Origin: JARFPW01 sp035464655
Lineage (GTDB): Bacteria; Gemmatimonadota; Gemmatimonadetes; Palauibacterales; Palauibacteraceae
Length of the DNA: 64,000 nt
Assembly: GCA_035464655.1 (NCBI GenBank)
Contig: DATHRZ010000012.1
Coordinates: 1-64,000, forward strand
Direction of reading: 5' to 3'
Shown: one piece after another, positions 28,393-37,381 of the stretch
Layout of the letters: every line of letters begins with the position of its first letter
Position numbering within the stretch: the first letter of the stretch is position 1
Program-made: the position numbers and the translations under genes
The notes under the pieces: generated by a model
What the model saw: the letters and a program-made list of their open reading frames with translations, nothing else
What the model was told of the DNA's origin: nothing
Database searches by the model: none

Positions 28393-29777
28393 CAGGCGGC
28401 CTCGCCGTTCGCCCTGGCGACCAGCGATTCGACGACACGTTCGAGCCGTTCGCCGCGCGACGCCTTGACGAGCACGACCTCGCCGGGCGCCGCCCCCGAC
28501 AGGAGCTCCTCGACCACCGCCTCCACGGTGTCCGCGGCGGAGACGTACACGGCATCCTCGGCCATCGACGTCTCGGACACGGCGTCACCGAACGCCGCGC
28601 GAAATTCCCCCAGGGGAAACAGGCGCCCGAACCCCGCCTCGACGAGGCGCTTCGCGATCGCGCGATGCGCCGCCGGAGCGTCGAGCCCGAGCTCGAGCAT
28701 CGAACCCACGACGGCACTGCGAGGCCGGCCCGGAAACGACGTTTCGCAGAACCGGATCGCGGCTTCGAACGACTCGGGGTTCGCGTTGTAGCAGTCCGCG
28801 ACGATCGTCAGCTCGCCGGCGCGCACGACGGCGCCGCGCATCCCTACCGGTCGATAGCGTGACAGGCCCCTCGCGGTTGCCTCGCCCGAAGCGCCGACCG
28901 CGGTGGCCAGCGCCGCGGCGATGACGGCGTCACGAAGATGGTGCTCGCCGCCCACCTGCAGGGCGTAGGTAACGCCACCCTGGTCGAAGCGCACACTCTC
29001 GGCGCCGGTCTCGAAGCGCTCGGGCCGGAAGTCGGAGGTCTCCTCGAGGCCCGCCACGATCACGTCGTCCCGGATCCGACGGGCGGCCGCCGGCAACATC
29101 GGCGGCACGTCGCCGACCACGACCCGACCCGCCGGCTGTGCGCCCCGCACCAGGGACAGTTTCTCGCGCAGGATACCGTCGACGTCGCCGAACCCCTCGA
29201 GGTGGGCCTGCCCGACCGTGGTCACGACGGCATCGTCGGGTTCGGCGATCGCGGTAAGGCGCGAGATTTCGCCGGGGGCGTTGCTGCCCATTTCGAGCAC
29301 CCAGTAGTCGGCGCCCGGCGTGGCCCTCAGGATCGTCAGCGGCAGCCCGGTGAGGCTGTTGAGGTTGCCCGGGGTGGCCCAGGTGTCGCCGTGCTCGGCG
29401 AGTGCGAGGGCGAGCATTTCCTTCACCGTCGTCTTCCCCGAGCTGCCGGTCACGGCGGTGACCCGCGCTCCGCTCCGGCGGCGCGCGAACCGCGCCAGGT
29501 CGCCCAGCGCCCGGAGCGTGTCGGGAACGGCGAACAGTTCGAGGCCCTCGACGTCGAAGGAACGCCCGGCGGGAACGATCGCCCCTGCGGCCCCGCGTCG
29601 TGCCGCCTGCCCCACGAAGTCGGCACCGTCGACCCGTTCCCCCGGCAGGGCGACGAACAGCCCGCCGCGCTCCACCTCGCGCGAATCGATGGCCACCGAC
29701 GAGTAGTGCCGGGCCGAGTCGCCCCGTGACAGGCCGAGGGCCCGACGCACCTCGTGGCTCTCGAAGCGAGCGCTCAT
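28392..29777 (-). CDS. murF: UDP-MurNAc-tripeptide--D-alanyl-D-alanine ligase MurF
   Basis: Adds D-Ala-D-Ala to complete the UDP-MurNAc-pentapeptide. It has 461 residues. The ATP loop is VTGSSGKTTVKEM and the carbamylated-Lys/metal region VLEMGSNAPGEISRL. DCYNANPESFEAAI is the C-terminal signature. The start is coupled to the murE stop by ATGA. Its D-Ala-D-Ala substrate needs a ligase (Ddl) that is not in this window. Confidence 0.96.
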   Translation of the reverse strand: MSARFESHEVRRALGLSRGDSARHYSSVAIDSREVERGGLFVALPGERVDGADFVGQAARRGAAGAIVPAGRSFDVEGLELFAVPDTLRALGDLARFARRRSGARVTAVTGSSGKTTVKEMLALALAEHGDTWATPGNLNSLTGLPLTILRATPGADYWVLEMGSNAPGEISRLTAIAEPDDAVVTTVGQAHLEGFGDVDGILREKLSLVRGAQPAGRVVVGDVPPMLPAAARRIRDDVIVAGLEETSDFRPERFETGAESVRFDQGGVTYALQVGGEHHLRDAVIAAALATAVGASGEATARGLSRYRPVGMRGAVVRAGELTIVADCYNANPESFEAAIRFCETSFPGRPRSAVVGSMLELGLDAPAAHRAIAKRLVEAGFGRLFPLGEFRAAFGDAVSETSMAEDAVYVSAADTVEAVVEELLSGAAPGEVVLVKASRGERLERVVESLVARANGEAA

Positions 29778-31315
29778 CCGCCGCCCCCGATCAGCGAACT
29801 CACGACGGCCGCTTCATCGAACGGCAGCTTCTCGCCGCCCACGTCCTGGTAGGTCTCGTGCCCCTTCCCCGCGAGGAGCACGACGTCCCCCGCCTCGGCC
29901 CCGGCGAGCGCGACTTCGATCGCCTCCGCCCGGTCGTCGATCACCTCGGCGGAGCCGGCCGGAAGCGACGACAGGATGTCGCCCATGATCCGCTCGAGCG
30001 GCTCGGTACGCGGGTTGTCGGTCGTGACGATCACGCGATCGGCGCCCGCGACTGCCGCCTCCCCCATCAGCGGCCGCTTTCCGCGATCTCGATCGCCTCC
30101 GCAGCCGAACACCACGGTCAGCCGCCCCGGGGCCAGGCGGCGCAAGGCGGCGAGCGCACGTGTCATCCCGTCCGGCGTGTGCGCGTAGTCGCGCACGACG
30201 AGGGGTCCGGGGGGGCCGGCCAGGGTCTCCATGCGTCCGGGCACCTGGGGGGCGGTCGCCAGCCGGTCCGCCAGGGCGTCGAGCGAGACGCCCACGGCGT
30301 AAGCGGTCGCCGCGGCGCCGAGAGCGTTGGATACGTTGAAGTCGCCGAGCAGCGGGAGCCGAACGTCGACGGCACCACCGGGCGTGGCGAGACGCCAGGA
30401 GCTGCCGTCCGCGCCGTGCCGCACCCCTTCGGCCCGCACGTCGGCTTTCTCGTGAAGTCCGAACCGGACGCAGCGAATCGGCTCGAACTCGGCCGTCCTC
30501 CAGGCGGGGTCGTCGGCGTTCACAATCGCGACGCCTTCGTCCTCCAGGTGATCGAGAAGCCGCAGCTTCGCGGCGAGATACGACGCCATGTCGGGATGGT
30601 AATCGAGGTGCTCGCGGCTCAGATTCGTGAACAGTGCGGCGGCGAACCTCACCGCGTCGACGCGCCGCTGGTCGAGCGCGTGCGACGAGACCTCCATGGT
30701 GAGCCACTCGGCGCCCGCCGAACGAGCCTCCGCGAGGTCGTCGTTGAGCTGAAGCGGCCCGGGCGTCGTCATCCGCCCCCGCGGCGAGCGCGAGCCGTCG
30801 GGCAGCCACAGGCCGAGGGTCCCGAGCGCCGCCGCGGGACCCGCCGCCCCCAGCAGGTGCCGAAGAAGGAGCGTCGTCGTCGTCTTGCCGTTGGTGCCGG
30901 TGACACCCACGACGCGGAGGAGGGTCGCCGGATCTCCGGCTGCGAGGGCCGCGAGGTGAGCCGTCGCCACGCGCGACTCCGGCACCCGGAGCAGGGGAAT
31001 CTCCGTCTCAATCTCACGCTCCACCACGGCCCCCGCGGCGCCCGCCGCGGCGGCGGCGGCCACGAACGCGTGTCCGTCCACCAGGGTTCCGTCGATCGCG
31101 CAGAACAGGTCGCCACGGCCGACACGCCGCGAATCCACGCGCAGCGCCGCGAAGCCCCCGGGAGGGCTCCCGATCCAGGCGAACGGAATCCCGCGTGCCC
31201 GGAGTCGCGCTTCGACGCTGTCTGTGGTGATCAATGGATCCGCACTTCCCCCATATCGGTTTGCACCTCGCCGGGCGGACCCGGGCCTCGCCGTCGCCAG
31301 CGCAGCCGGGTCCAT
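29774..31315 (-). CDS. murE: UDP-MurNAc-dipeptide--meso-diaminopimelate ligase MurE
   Basis: Adds the third stem residue. D433-N-P-R in TTDNPRTEP is the motif that selects meso-diaminopimelate, so the wall is the Gram-negative type, not Lys-based. The ATP loop is VTGTNGKTTTTLL. With the ATG at 31315 the protein has 513 residues, including a disordered 27-residue lead. A TTG at 31234, giving 486 residues, begins just before the conserved fold and is a real alternative. It follows the ftsI stop by four bases. Confidence 0.95.
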   Translation of the reverse strand: MDPAALATARPGSARRGANRYGGSADPLITTDSVEARLRARGIPFAWIGSPPGGFAALRVDSRRVGRGDLFCAIDGTLVDGHAFVAAAAAAGAAGAVVEREIETEIPLLRVPESRVATAHLAALAAGDPATLLRVVGVTGTNGKTTTTLLLRHLLGAAGPAAALGTLGLWLPDGSRSPRGRMTTPGPLQLNDDLAEARSAGAEWLTMEVSSHALDQRRVDAVRFAAALFTNLSREHLDYHPDMASYLAAKLRLLDHLEDEGVAIVNADDPAWRTAEFEPIRCVRFGLHEKADVRAEGVRHGADGSSWRLATPGGAVDVRLPLLGDFNVSNALGAAATAYAVGVSLDALADRLATAPQVPGRMETLAGPPGPLVVRDYAHTPDGMTRALAALRRLAPGRLTVVFGCGGDRDRGKRPLMGEAAVAGADRVIVTTDNPRTEPLERIMGDILSSLPAGSAEVIDDRAEAIEVALAGAEAGDVVLLAGKGHETYQDVGGEKLPFDEAAVVSSLIGGGG

Positions 31316-31319
31316 CGGC

Positions 31320-33344
31320 TCAGCGCAGGAGCACGAGGGCCCCCGGCACGATACGCGTGCCCGGAGCCGGCTCGGTACGCGCGACGCGACCCGATGCCTG
31401 ATTCTCTACATGCAGCCCGAGCTCGTGCAGGCGAGCCACCGCCGCGCGAATACCGAGTCCCGAAAGGTCCGGAAGAACGACCTCTCCGCTCTCCGTGGCC
31501 GACGGCCTCAACCTCTCCACTTCATCGCCCGGGGTCGGGTTCGTGGCGACGAGCCGAAACGGCTGTCCGTCGTCGGACCGCGAGGCACCGTCGTCGCGGG
31601 GCACACGCGCATCCCAGTCGTAGTGCCGTGCTGCCGGAGCCGCCACGCGCCCGGTTACGAGCCCCGATTCGGCGGCCGACAGGATCGCCTGTACGACCGT
31701 CCGACTCACCGGCGCCGCCGCGCCGCCTCCGTAGATCGTCGACTTCGGGTCGGTCAGCTTGGCGAGGACGACGAGCTGCGGATCGTCGGCCGGGACGTAC
31801 CCCACGAACGACGCCACGTAGCGCCCCGAGGCGTAGCCGCCGTCCTCCGAGATCCGCGACGTACCGGTCTTTCCGGCGATGTCGATCGTCCTGAGCGCCG
31901 CTTCGTCCCCCGTACCCGAGCGAACGACGCCCGCCAGGACACCTGTGATCTCTCTCGCCACATCGGCGGCCACGACCGTGCGCAACACGCGCGGCCGGTG
32001 CTCGAACAGCCGACGTCCGCTGGCGTCGCGCACGCTCTTGATCAGGGTCGGACGCAGGAGGATTCCGTCGTTGGCGAGGGCGCCGTACGCCGCCACGAGT
32101 TGCATCGACGTCACGGTCATTTCGTACCCGAAAGCCAGCGACTGGGGGCTGAGCGCCGTCCAGCGTTCTGGCCGGTGGAGCACGCCCGATGCCTCCGATG
32201 CCATCTCGATGCCCGTCGGGGTGCCGAAGCCGAAGTCGCGCAGGTAGGCGTACTGGAGCCCGTGGGAGCCGATGCGGTCGGCCAGCTTGGCGGCGCCGAT
32301 GTTGCTCGAATACCGGATCACTTCCTCGACCGTCAGCGAGTCGTACTCGTGAACGTCGGTGATCATTCGATACGGGGTCTCGTACGTACCGCCTTCGACA
32401 TCGATCGTGTCGTCGAGGCCCGCGATGCCCTCCTCCAGCAGGGTGGCGAGCAGGAACGGCTTCGTGGTCGAACCCGGCTCGTAGGGATCGGTGAAAGCCG
32501 GAATCCGCTGTTGCGCACCTGCCGCATAGCTGGCGACCGCGAGCACTTCTCCGGTTCGCGGGTCGGCGAGGATCACGTCGCCCCCGCTCGCCCCGGTCGC
32601 GGCCAGGGCGTTTTCGAGCGCCCCCTCGGCGATCTCCTGCAGCTCCGCATCGATCGTCAGATAGACGTCGCGTCCCGGCTGCGGCGCGACCGAACCCGCG
32701 TGCCGCAGCGGATACGTTGCTCCGTGCGCGTCGCGACGGCTCGTCATCTCGCCCGGTACACCGGTCAGGAGACTGTCGAGCACGAGCTCCAGGCCCGACT
32801 GTCCCCTTCCCTTCGCGTCGAGAGCTCCCAGCAGACCCGCCGCCAGGCGACCTTCCGGATAGTTTCGCGCCGGCACGGGCTGGAAATGAAGCCCGCGTCT
32901 CACCGACTGCACGAGGCGCTCGCGCGTGCGCCCGTCGACGCGTCCGAGCGATACCCAGCCGCTCTCGGCGCGGCGCAGGCGCTCGAGGGCGCCGTGCCCG
33001 GGATCCAGCACGGCCTGGATGGCCGCGAGCGCCGCCTGTTCGTCGACGACTTCAGCCGGGGCATAGAACGCGGCGTGGTGTTCACGAGATATCGCGAGCG
33101 GGCGTCCATTGCGGTCGAACAATCCACCGCGCGCCGCCGGCAATTCACGGACCTCGGTCGTCTGCGAGATGGCCCTTGCACTCCACTGGTCACCCTGGAG
33201 AACCTGAAGCTGGAAGGCACGGGCGGTCACGAGCAGACCGGAGGCAAGCGCCGCCACGGACAGCAACCCGCAGCGGAATGCATGTGTGCGGGACAGCGCC
33301 CTTCCCTTCTTGCTCCTGTTGCGCCCGACTCGCTTCTTGCTCAT
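31320..33344 (-). CDS. ftsI: Septal transpeptidase FtsI (PBP3 class) with a C-terminal PASTA domain
   Basis: Cross-links septal peptidoglycan, partner of FtsW. It has 674 residues: a basic cytoplasmic start, one membrane helix (about 24-41), a pedestal domain, then the transpeptidase with S292-T-T-K295, S346-S-N348 and K492-T-G494. A PASTA domain covers about 612-674 (LSGLGIRAAVARLHELGL and onward). PASTA tails are standard in many Gram-positive PBPs and absent in E. coli FtsI. The ATG at 33344 overlaps the ftsL stop as ATGA. Confidence 0.95.
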   Translation of the reverse strand: MSKKRVGRNRSKKGRALSRTHAFRCGLLSVAALASGLLVTARAFQLQVLQGDQWSARAISQTTEVRELPAARGGLFDRNGRPLAISREHHAAFYAPAEVVDEQAALAAIQAVLDPGHGALERLRRAESGWVSLGRVDGRTRERLVQSVRRGLHFQPVPARNYPEGRLAAGLLGALDAKGRGQSGLELVLDSLLTGVPGEMTSRRDAHGATYPLRHAGSVAPQPGRDVYLTIDAELQEIAEGALENALAATGASGGDVILADPRTGEVLAVASYAAGAQQRIPAFTDPYEPGSTTKPFLLATLLEEGIAGLDDTIDVEGGTYETPYRMITDVHEYDSLTVEEVIRYSSNIGAAKLADRIGSHGLQYAYLRDFGFGTPTGIEMASEASGVLHRPERWTALSPQSLAFGYEMTVTSMQLVAAYGALANDGILLRPTLIKSVRDASGRRLFEHRPRVLRTVVAADVAREITGVLAGVVRSGTGDEAALRTIDIAGKTGTSRISEDGGYASGRYVASFVGYVPADDPQLVVLAKLTDPKSTIYGGGAAAPVSRTVVQAILSAAESGLVTGRVAAPAARHYDWDARVPRDDGASRSDDGQPFRLVATNPTPGDEVERLRPSATESGEVVLPDLSGLGIRAAVARLHELGLHVENQASGRVARTEPAPGTRIVPGALVLLR

Positions 33345-33724
33345 CGCGTCCCACTGTCGGTGTTCAGGTTCACGCCTCCCACGATCACGACCTCGTCGTC
33401 CGTCGCCTGACGGAAGCCCCGCTCCTCGACGATTCGCGCGATCCGCTCGCGCGAAGTCAGCGACTCCACTCGCACGACTTCGTCGACGAGCGTTTCCTCG
33501 AGCAGCATCGTTTCGCGCCGCAGGTCCGCGAGCTGCTCGGCCAGCCGGGTACCTTCCGCCGTTCGGCGCACCGAGACCATCAGGCCGACCGGTATGGTCA
33601 GCGCGGCGAGCACCATGACGAAACGCCGGCGGATCGCCCCCGGCCGCGCCGAGCGTCGGGCGCTCCGTCGCTTCTTCCCACCCCGACTACGCTTCTTCTT
33701 CCCCTTCGGGCTCCGGCTGCTCAT
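33341..33724 (-). CDS. ftsL: Cell division protein FtsL
   Basis: Small bitopic protein of the FtsQLB complex that activates FtsWI. It has 127 residues: a very basic cytoplasmic segment (many Lys, Arg and Ser, about 1-33), one membrane helix (about 35-52) and a heptad-like coiled coil (TRLAEQLADLRRETMLLEE). Sequence identity in this family is low. The call rests on topology and on the exact slot between rsmH and ftsI, with ATGA links on both sides. Confidence 0.85.
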   Translation of the reverse strand: MSSRSPKGKKKRSRGGKKRRSARRSARPGAIRRRFVMVLAALTIPVGLMVSVRRTAEGTRLAEQLADLRRETMLLEETLVDEVVRVESLTSRERIARIVEERGFRQATDDEVVIVGGVNLNTDSGTR

Positions 33725-34659
33725 CCCCGCTCCCACCCGCGCAGGCGCGCGCTGCGGGCTCGCGGGTTCGCCTCGATCTCCGCCGCGCTCGGACGCAGCG
33801 GCTTCTTCGTCAGCACGCGCCCGAGTGCATGTCCCCTGCACCGGCAGATCGGCAACTCGGGCGGGCATACGCAGGCGCGGCTCCAGTCGCGAAACGCATG
33901 CTTCACGACCCGGTCCTCGAGCGAGTGATAGGCGATCACCGCGAAGCGTCCGCCCGGCGCGAGCAGGTCGCGCAACACAGGAAGTGTGTCCTCGAGGGCC
34001 TCGAGTTCGTCGTTCACGGCGATGCGCAGGGCCTGGAACAGGCGGGCCTTGGTGGCGGCGGTCAGACCGCCGCCGAGCGCGACCGTGCAGGCGGCGACGA
34101 ACTCGTCGGATGTGACGAACGGTTCCGTCTTCCGGCGCTTGACGATCTCGCGCGCCAGGGGGCGCCACCGGCGCTCCTCGCCGTACTCCCTGAAGATCCT
34201 GCCGAGCTCGTCCTCGGTCGCCTCGTTTAGAATGAAGGCAGCGGTCCTCCTCCCGCCGGCTGTCCCGCCCATCCGCATGTCCAACGGTGTGCTCCGACGG
34301 AAGGAGAAACCGCGTGCCTGTTCATCCAGTTGATGCGACGATACGCCCAGATCGAGCAAAGCTCCCCGCACGGGCATCGTCTCCGTTTCCGACGCCACGA
34401 GCCTCGCGGCGTCACGAAAGTCTCCGTTCACCAGCGTCGTCCGGTCCGCCCAGGGCGCCAGCCTTCGGCCCGCCGCGGCAAGCGCTTCGGGGTCCCGGTC
34501 GATGCCGACCAACCGGGCCTCGGGGTTCGCTCGCAGCAGCCGAGCCGCGTGGCCGCCCCCTCCCAGCGTCCCGTCTATCCATACGCCCCGTCCCTCGGGA
34601 CGGAGCAAGTCGATCACTTCATCGGCGAGAACGGGCTCATGCGTGTACTCCGCGTGCAT
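33721..34659 (-). CDS. rsmH: 16S rRNA (cytosine-1402-N4) methyltransferase RsmH
   Basis: SAM-dependent enzyme methylating C1402 of 16S rRNA in the ribosomal P site. It has 312 residues. Motifs are HEPVLADEVIDLL, the SAM loop DGTLGGGGHA, LLDLGVSSHQLD, the FNEAT-like FILNEATEDELG region and YHSLEDRVVKHAF. It is the second gene of the dcw cluster, 23 bases after mraZ. Confidence 0.97.
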   Translation of the reverse strand: MHAEYTHEPVLADEVIDLLRPEGRGVWIDGTLGGGGHAARLLRANPEARLVGIDRDPEALAAAGRRLAPWADRTTLVNGDFRDAARLVASETETMPVRGALLDLGVSSHQLDEQARGFSFRRSTPLDMRMGGTAGGRRTAAFILNEATEDELGRIFREYGEERRWRPLAREIVKRRKTEPFVTSDEFVAACTVALGGGLTAATKARLFQALRIAVNDELEALEDTLPVLRDLLAPGGRFAVIAYHSLEDRVVKHAFRDWSRACVCPPELPICRCRGHALGRVLTKKPLRPSAAEIEANPRARSARLRGWERG

Positions 34660-34682
34660 CGCGAGCCTCGCCTCCTCGCCGA

Positions 34683-35114
34683 TCAGGCGAACAGCCGTCC
34701 GGCCACGTCACCCAGGTCACCCGGTGCGTCCTCGACGATCTCTTCGAACTTCGCCGGGCTCCAGATCTCGATCTTGTCGAGCGCGCCAATCAGCAGCGCC
34801 TCGCCGCCCAGCCCGATCGCCGAGCGCAGCCGCTCGGAGATCAGGATGCGACCCTGCTTGTCGGGAGTGACCTCCTGAGCCCTGGACGTGAGGGCGAGGA
34901 CCTCGAGCCTGCGCTGAGGAGCCCGGCGCAGGTGATCGCGCATCCGCTTCTCGACGTCTTCCCACGCCTCGCTCGGGTAGAGCGTCAGCGCGTCGGGGTG
35001 CACCTGGATGAGGACGAACGACGCACCGTCCGAGCCTTTTCGAAAGGCTGCCGGAAGCGTGACGCGCCCCTTTTCGTCCACCTGATTGAGGTGGCTCCCC
35101 AGGTATCCGCCCAC
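34683..35114 (-). CDS. mraZ: Transcriptional regulator MraZ
   Basis: DNA-binding regulator of the dcw operon, made of two AbrB-like SpoVT halves. It has 143 residues. The first half contains HLNQVDEKGRVTLPAAFR and the second TPDKQGRILISERLR, the twin D-x-x-GR signatures. The frame is open further upstream, but GTG at 35114 is chosen: it puts GYLGSH right at the start, as in known MraZ proteins, and has GGAG four bases upstream. Four TGGG repeats lie just upstream, so it very probably controls itself and the cluster. Confidence 0.95.
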   Translation of the reverse strand: MGGYLGSHLNQVDEKGRVTLPAAFRKGSDGASFVLIQVHPDALTLYPSEAWEDVEKRMRDHLRRAPQRRLEVLALTSRAQEVTPDKQGRILISERLRSAIGLGGEALLIGALDKIEIWSPAKFEEIVEDAPGDLGDVAGRLFA

Positions 35115-35156
35115 TGTGCTCCATTGACGTCGCGGGTTGGAAGGCTGTGAGAAATC

Positions 35157-35190
35157 CCCACTGTTTCCCACTTTTCCCCACTGCGCCCCA
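35157..35190 (-). promoter_or_regulatory. MraZ operator, four TGGG direct repeats
   Basis: On the minus strand TGGG occurs four times with an exact ten-base period, starting at 35190, 35180, 35170 and 35160. MraZ is known to bind TGGGN direct repeats with five-base spacers upstream of mraZ; E. coli has three. The first T here is the last base of the -10 box, so binding would cover the transcription start. A fifth TGGGG at 35204 is out of phase. Confidence 0.8.
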
Positions 35191-35218
35191 TTCTACCGAC
35201 CCCATCCCGACGACGCAA
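35190..35218 (-). promoter_or_regulatory. Promoter of the dcw cluster
   Basis: Minus strand TTGCGT (35213-35218), 17 bases, TAGAAT (35190-35195), five of six matches at the -10. It predicts a start near 35183, inside the MraZ repeats, and a leader of about 70 bases to the mraZ GTG. It is the only good promoter seen ahead of the fifteen dcw genes. Confidence 0.65.
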
Positions 35219-35258
35219 CCCCAGGGCCCCACCACGTCCCGTGGACAGTCCGGACACG

Positions 35259-35296
35259 AAAAAAGCCCGGCGGAACACTGGGTTTCGCCGGGCCTT
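35259..35296 (-). terminator. Rho-independent terminator after the TPR-protein gene
   Basis: Minus strand hairpin with an eight-base GC stem (GCCCGGCG at 35265-35272 with its partner at 35286-35293), a 13-base loop, then six T residues (35264-35259). It lies about 60 bases after the stop at 35355 and separates that unit from the dcw promoter. Confidence 0.85.
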
Positions 35297-35354
35297 CAGG
35301 GTGTCTGGAGCGGAGCCGGGCCGTTGTCGGCCCGTACCGCGACTCAGCCGCGCA

Positions 35355-37169
35355 TCAGCGACACGCCGGCTTGTTGAGGATCGCTTCCTGCCGGTAGATG
35401 TAGATGTCGGTGTTCTCTCTCACCTGAGCCTGGCTCTGCCGCTGATAATTGCCCGCCTGGTTCAGATGCGGGAGCACCTGCTTGAATCGACTGAGAGCCC
35501 GACGCGCCGGCTGGCAAGCCTCTGCCTGCATATTCGCGTCGTCGATCTCCGCGCCCCACTGGAAGTAGCTGAACGCCGCGAAGAAGCGGAGCTGCTCTTC
35601 GGTCCCCTGTTCATCGACGAACTCGAGCGCCGTCTCGAACATCGCGGCGGCACGGTCGTATTCGCCGTTCTGGAAGTAGTCGTTGTAGCCGCGACTCAGC
35701 AGGGTCTGCGCCACCATATCCGTGTCCTCGCCGCCTGCCACCGCGGCGCGGAGATCCTGCATCGCCGCGTCTTCGTCGCCCGCCGTCAGCTTGAAGAAGC
35801 CGCGCTTCGTGAGGCCGCGGGGGAGGTCGGGATCGAGTCGCAACGCCTCGTCCATGGCCGCGATCGCCCCCTCGTAATCGCCGGCCCGGGCACGGACGTC
35901 GGCCCGCAGCGAACGGAGACTCGCGTCCTCCGGCAACTGCTCCTCGGCACGCTCGGCGAAGCGGGTCGCCTCGTCCAGGTCGCCGAGCTGCAGATAGGCG
36001 GCTACGACGTTCTTGAGGATTTGCGGATTCGTATCGTCGCCTCGAAGCTCGAGCACCTTCTCGTAGGCCTCGACGGCCGCGCGGATCGCGCCTTCGTTGG
36101 CGACGGACCCTTCGGCGGCCTGCCCGGCCGAATCGTCGCCACCGCCGCCCGTCGTCTCCTCACCGCCCACACCGGTTCCGGTACCGCTCATCGCGACGCT
36201 GGCCGTGGTCCCCTTGTTCAACTGCACGTTCCCGAGGAACTCCCACACGGCCGCGTTGGTGGAATCCCGCGCGATCCCCTCCTCGAGAAGCGTGATCGCG
36301 CCGTCGAACTCTCCGGCCTGTACGAGATCGAAGGCGATCTGCATGCGCACGCTGGCGTCGTCGGGATTGAAGCCGAGGTATTCGCGATAGAACTGCATCG
36401 CCCGCTCGGTGTTGCCGAGCTGTGTCTCGGTGTAGGCGAGGGAGTTCAGGGCGTCGACGTGCGCCGGGTTCTCGGCCACCACTTCGTCGAGATTCTCCTT
36501 CGCGATCTCCCAGTTTTCCATGCCCATGTGCACGCGGCCCATCAGGTACCGTACCGACATGCCGTTCGGGTTGTATTCGGCCGCCTCTTCGCAATTGCGC
36601 AGCGCGTCGTCGTACTCTTCGCTCCCGAGGTAGTCGGCACAGAACAGCAAGGCCCGCTGGTACTCCACCTGGCCCTCGACGGCGTCCATGATGTGGTCGG
36701 CGGCCTCCTGCTCGCCGCGTCCACCGTCGTCCTGGACGACGAACTCAGGAATCGGCGTGGCGTCTCCGGTGCGCGCGTCGATGAACGAGACGTTGAACGC
36801 ATTGCCGCCCGAAGCGCGTGACACGGTGCCCGACAGGAGGAGATCTGCGTCGAGGCGCCCCGCGAGCTGACGCCACTGGACGACGCCGAGGTCGTCCTCG
36901 TCGAGCTTCAGACGCCGGAGCTCGTCACGGACCGCGTCCTCCTCGATGGCGGTCAGCGTGGCGGCATCCCCGAGCCGGTCACGCACTCTCTCGGCCACCT
37001 TCCGACCGAAATTGCGCTTGACGCCGTTATCTTCGGCGATCGGAACCACGAGCACCCTGGCGCGGCCGCTCTGCTGGGCCTCCGCCGGCGCCGGCGACGC
37101 CAGCAGCATCGTAGCCAGCAGCGTCCCGGCCGTAAGCAATCCGCCACCAATGGCTTTCAGTTGCATCAT
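35355..37169 (-). CDS. Exported tetratricopeptide-repeat protein
   Basis: A 604-residue protein with a clear signal peptide ending APAEAQ. Residues about 35-160 form a domain with the ring VLVVPIAEDNG and LLLSGTVSRASGG, similar to the N-terminal part of proteins that precede TPR arrays. About nine TPR-like helical pairs follow (for example YDDALRNCEEAAEYNPNGM), split by a Gly/Thr-rich linker near 345-370 (GTGTGVGGEETTGGGG). The ATG at 37169 has GAGGA five bases upstream and is preferred over TTG at 37172. It probably scaffolds an envelope complex; no specific role is shown. A strong terminator follows. Confidence 0.75.
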   Translation of the reverse strand: MMQLKAIGGGLLTAGTLLATMLLASPAPAEAQQSGRARVLVVPIAEDNGVKRNFGRKVAERVRDRLGDAATLTAIEEDAVRDELRRLKLDEDDLGVVQWRQLAGRLDADLLLSGTVSRASGGNAFNVSFIDARTGDATPIPEFVVQDDGGRGEQEAADHIMDAVEGQVEYQRALLFCADYLGSEEYDDALRNCEEAAEYNPNGMSVRYLMGRVHMGMENWEIAKENLDEVVAENPAHVDALNSLAYTETQLGNTERAMQFYREYLGFNPDDASVRMQIAFDLVQAGEFDGAITLLEEGIARDSTNAAVWEFLGNVQLNKGTTASVAMSGTGTGVGGEETTGGGGDDSAGQAAEGSVANEGAIRAAVEAYEKVLELRGDDTNPQILKNVVAAYLQLGDLDEATRFAERAEEQLPEDASLRSLRADVRARAGDYEGAIAAMDEALRLDPDLPRGLTKRGFFKLTAGDEDAAMQDLRAAVAGGEDTDMVAQTLLSRGYNDYFQNGEYDRAAAMFETALEFVDEQGTEEQLRFFAAFSYFQWGAEIDDANMQAEACQPARRALSRFKQVLPHLNQAGNYQRQSQAQVRENTDIYIYRQEAILNKPACR

Positions 37170-37307
37170 CAAGTTCCTCGTCGAGTATCGTTCACGGCCC
37201 GTGCACTCTGGGGGCCTATACGTCCATGCTTACGACACTATCCCCCGTGCGCGGGTTCCGCTTCACCCGGTTGCCTCCGGAGCACGCTCTTCGTACTGCT
37301 CGCGAAT

Positions 37308-37381
37308 GGGCGAAGCAGGATTCGAACCTGCGACCTCCTGCTTGTAAGGCAGGCGCTCTGGACCAGCTGAGCTATTCGCCC
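37308..37381 (-). tRNA. tRNA-Val (anticodon UAC)
   Basis: A 74-base cloverleaf on the minus strand. The acceptor stem pairs GGGCGAA with TTCGCCC. The D arm reads GCTCAGCTGGTCCAGAGC. The anticodon stem CCTGC/GCAGG encloses the loop CTTACAA, so the anticodon is TAC. The T arm is GCAGGTTCGAATCCTGC. CCA is not encoded. Its first ten bases are also the end of the upstream membrane-protein gene, whose stop codon is U8-A9-G10 of the tRNA. Confidence 0.95.
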
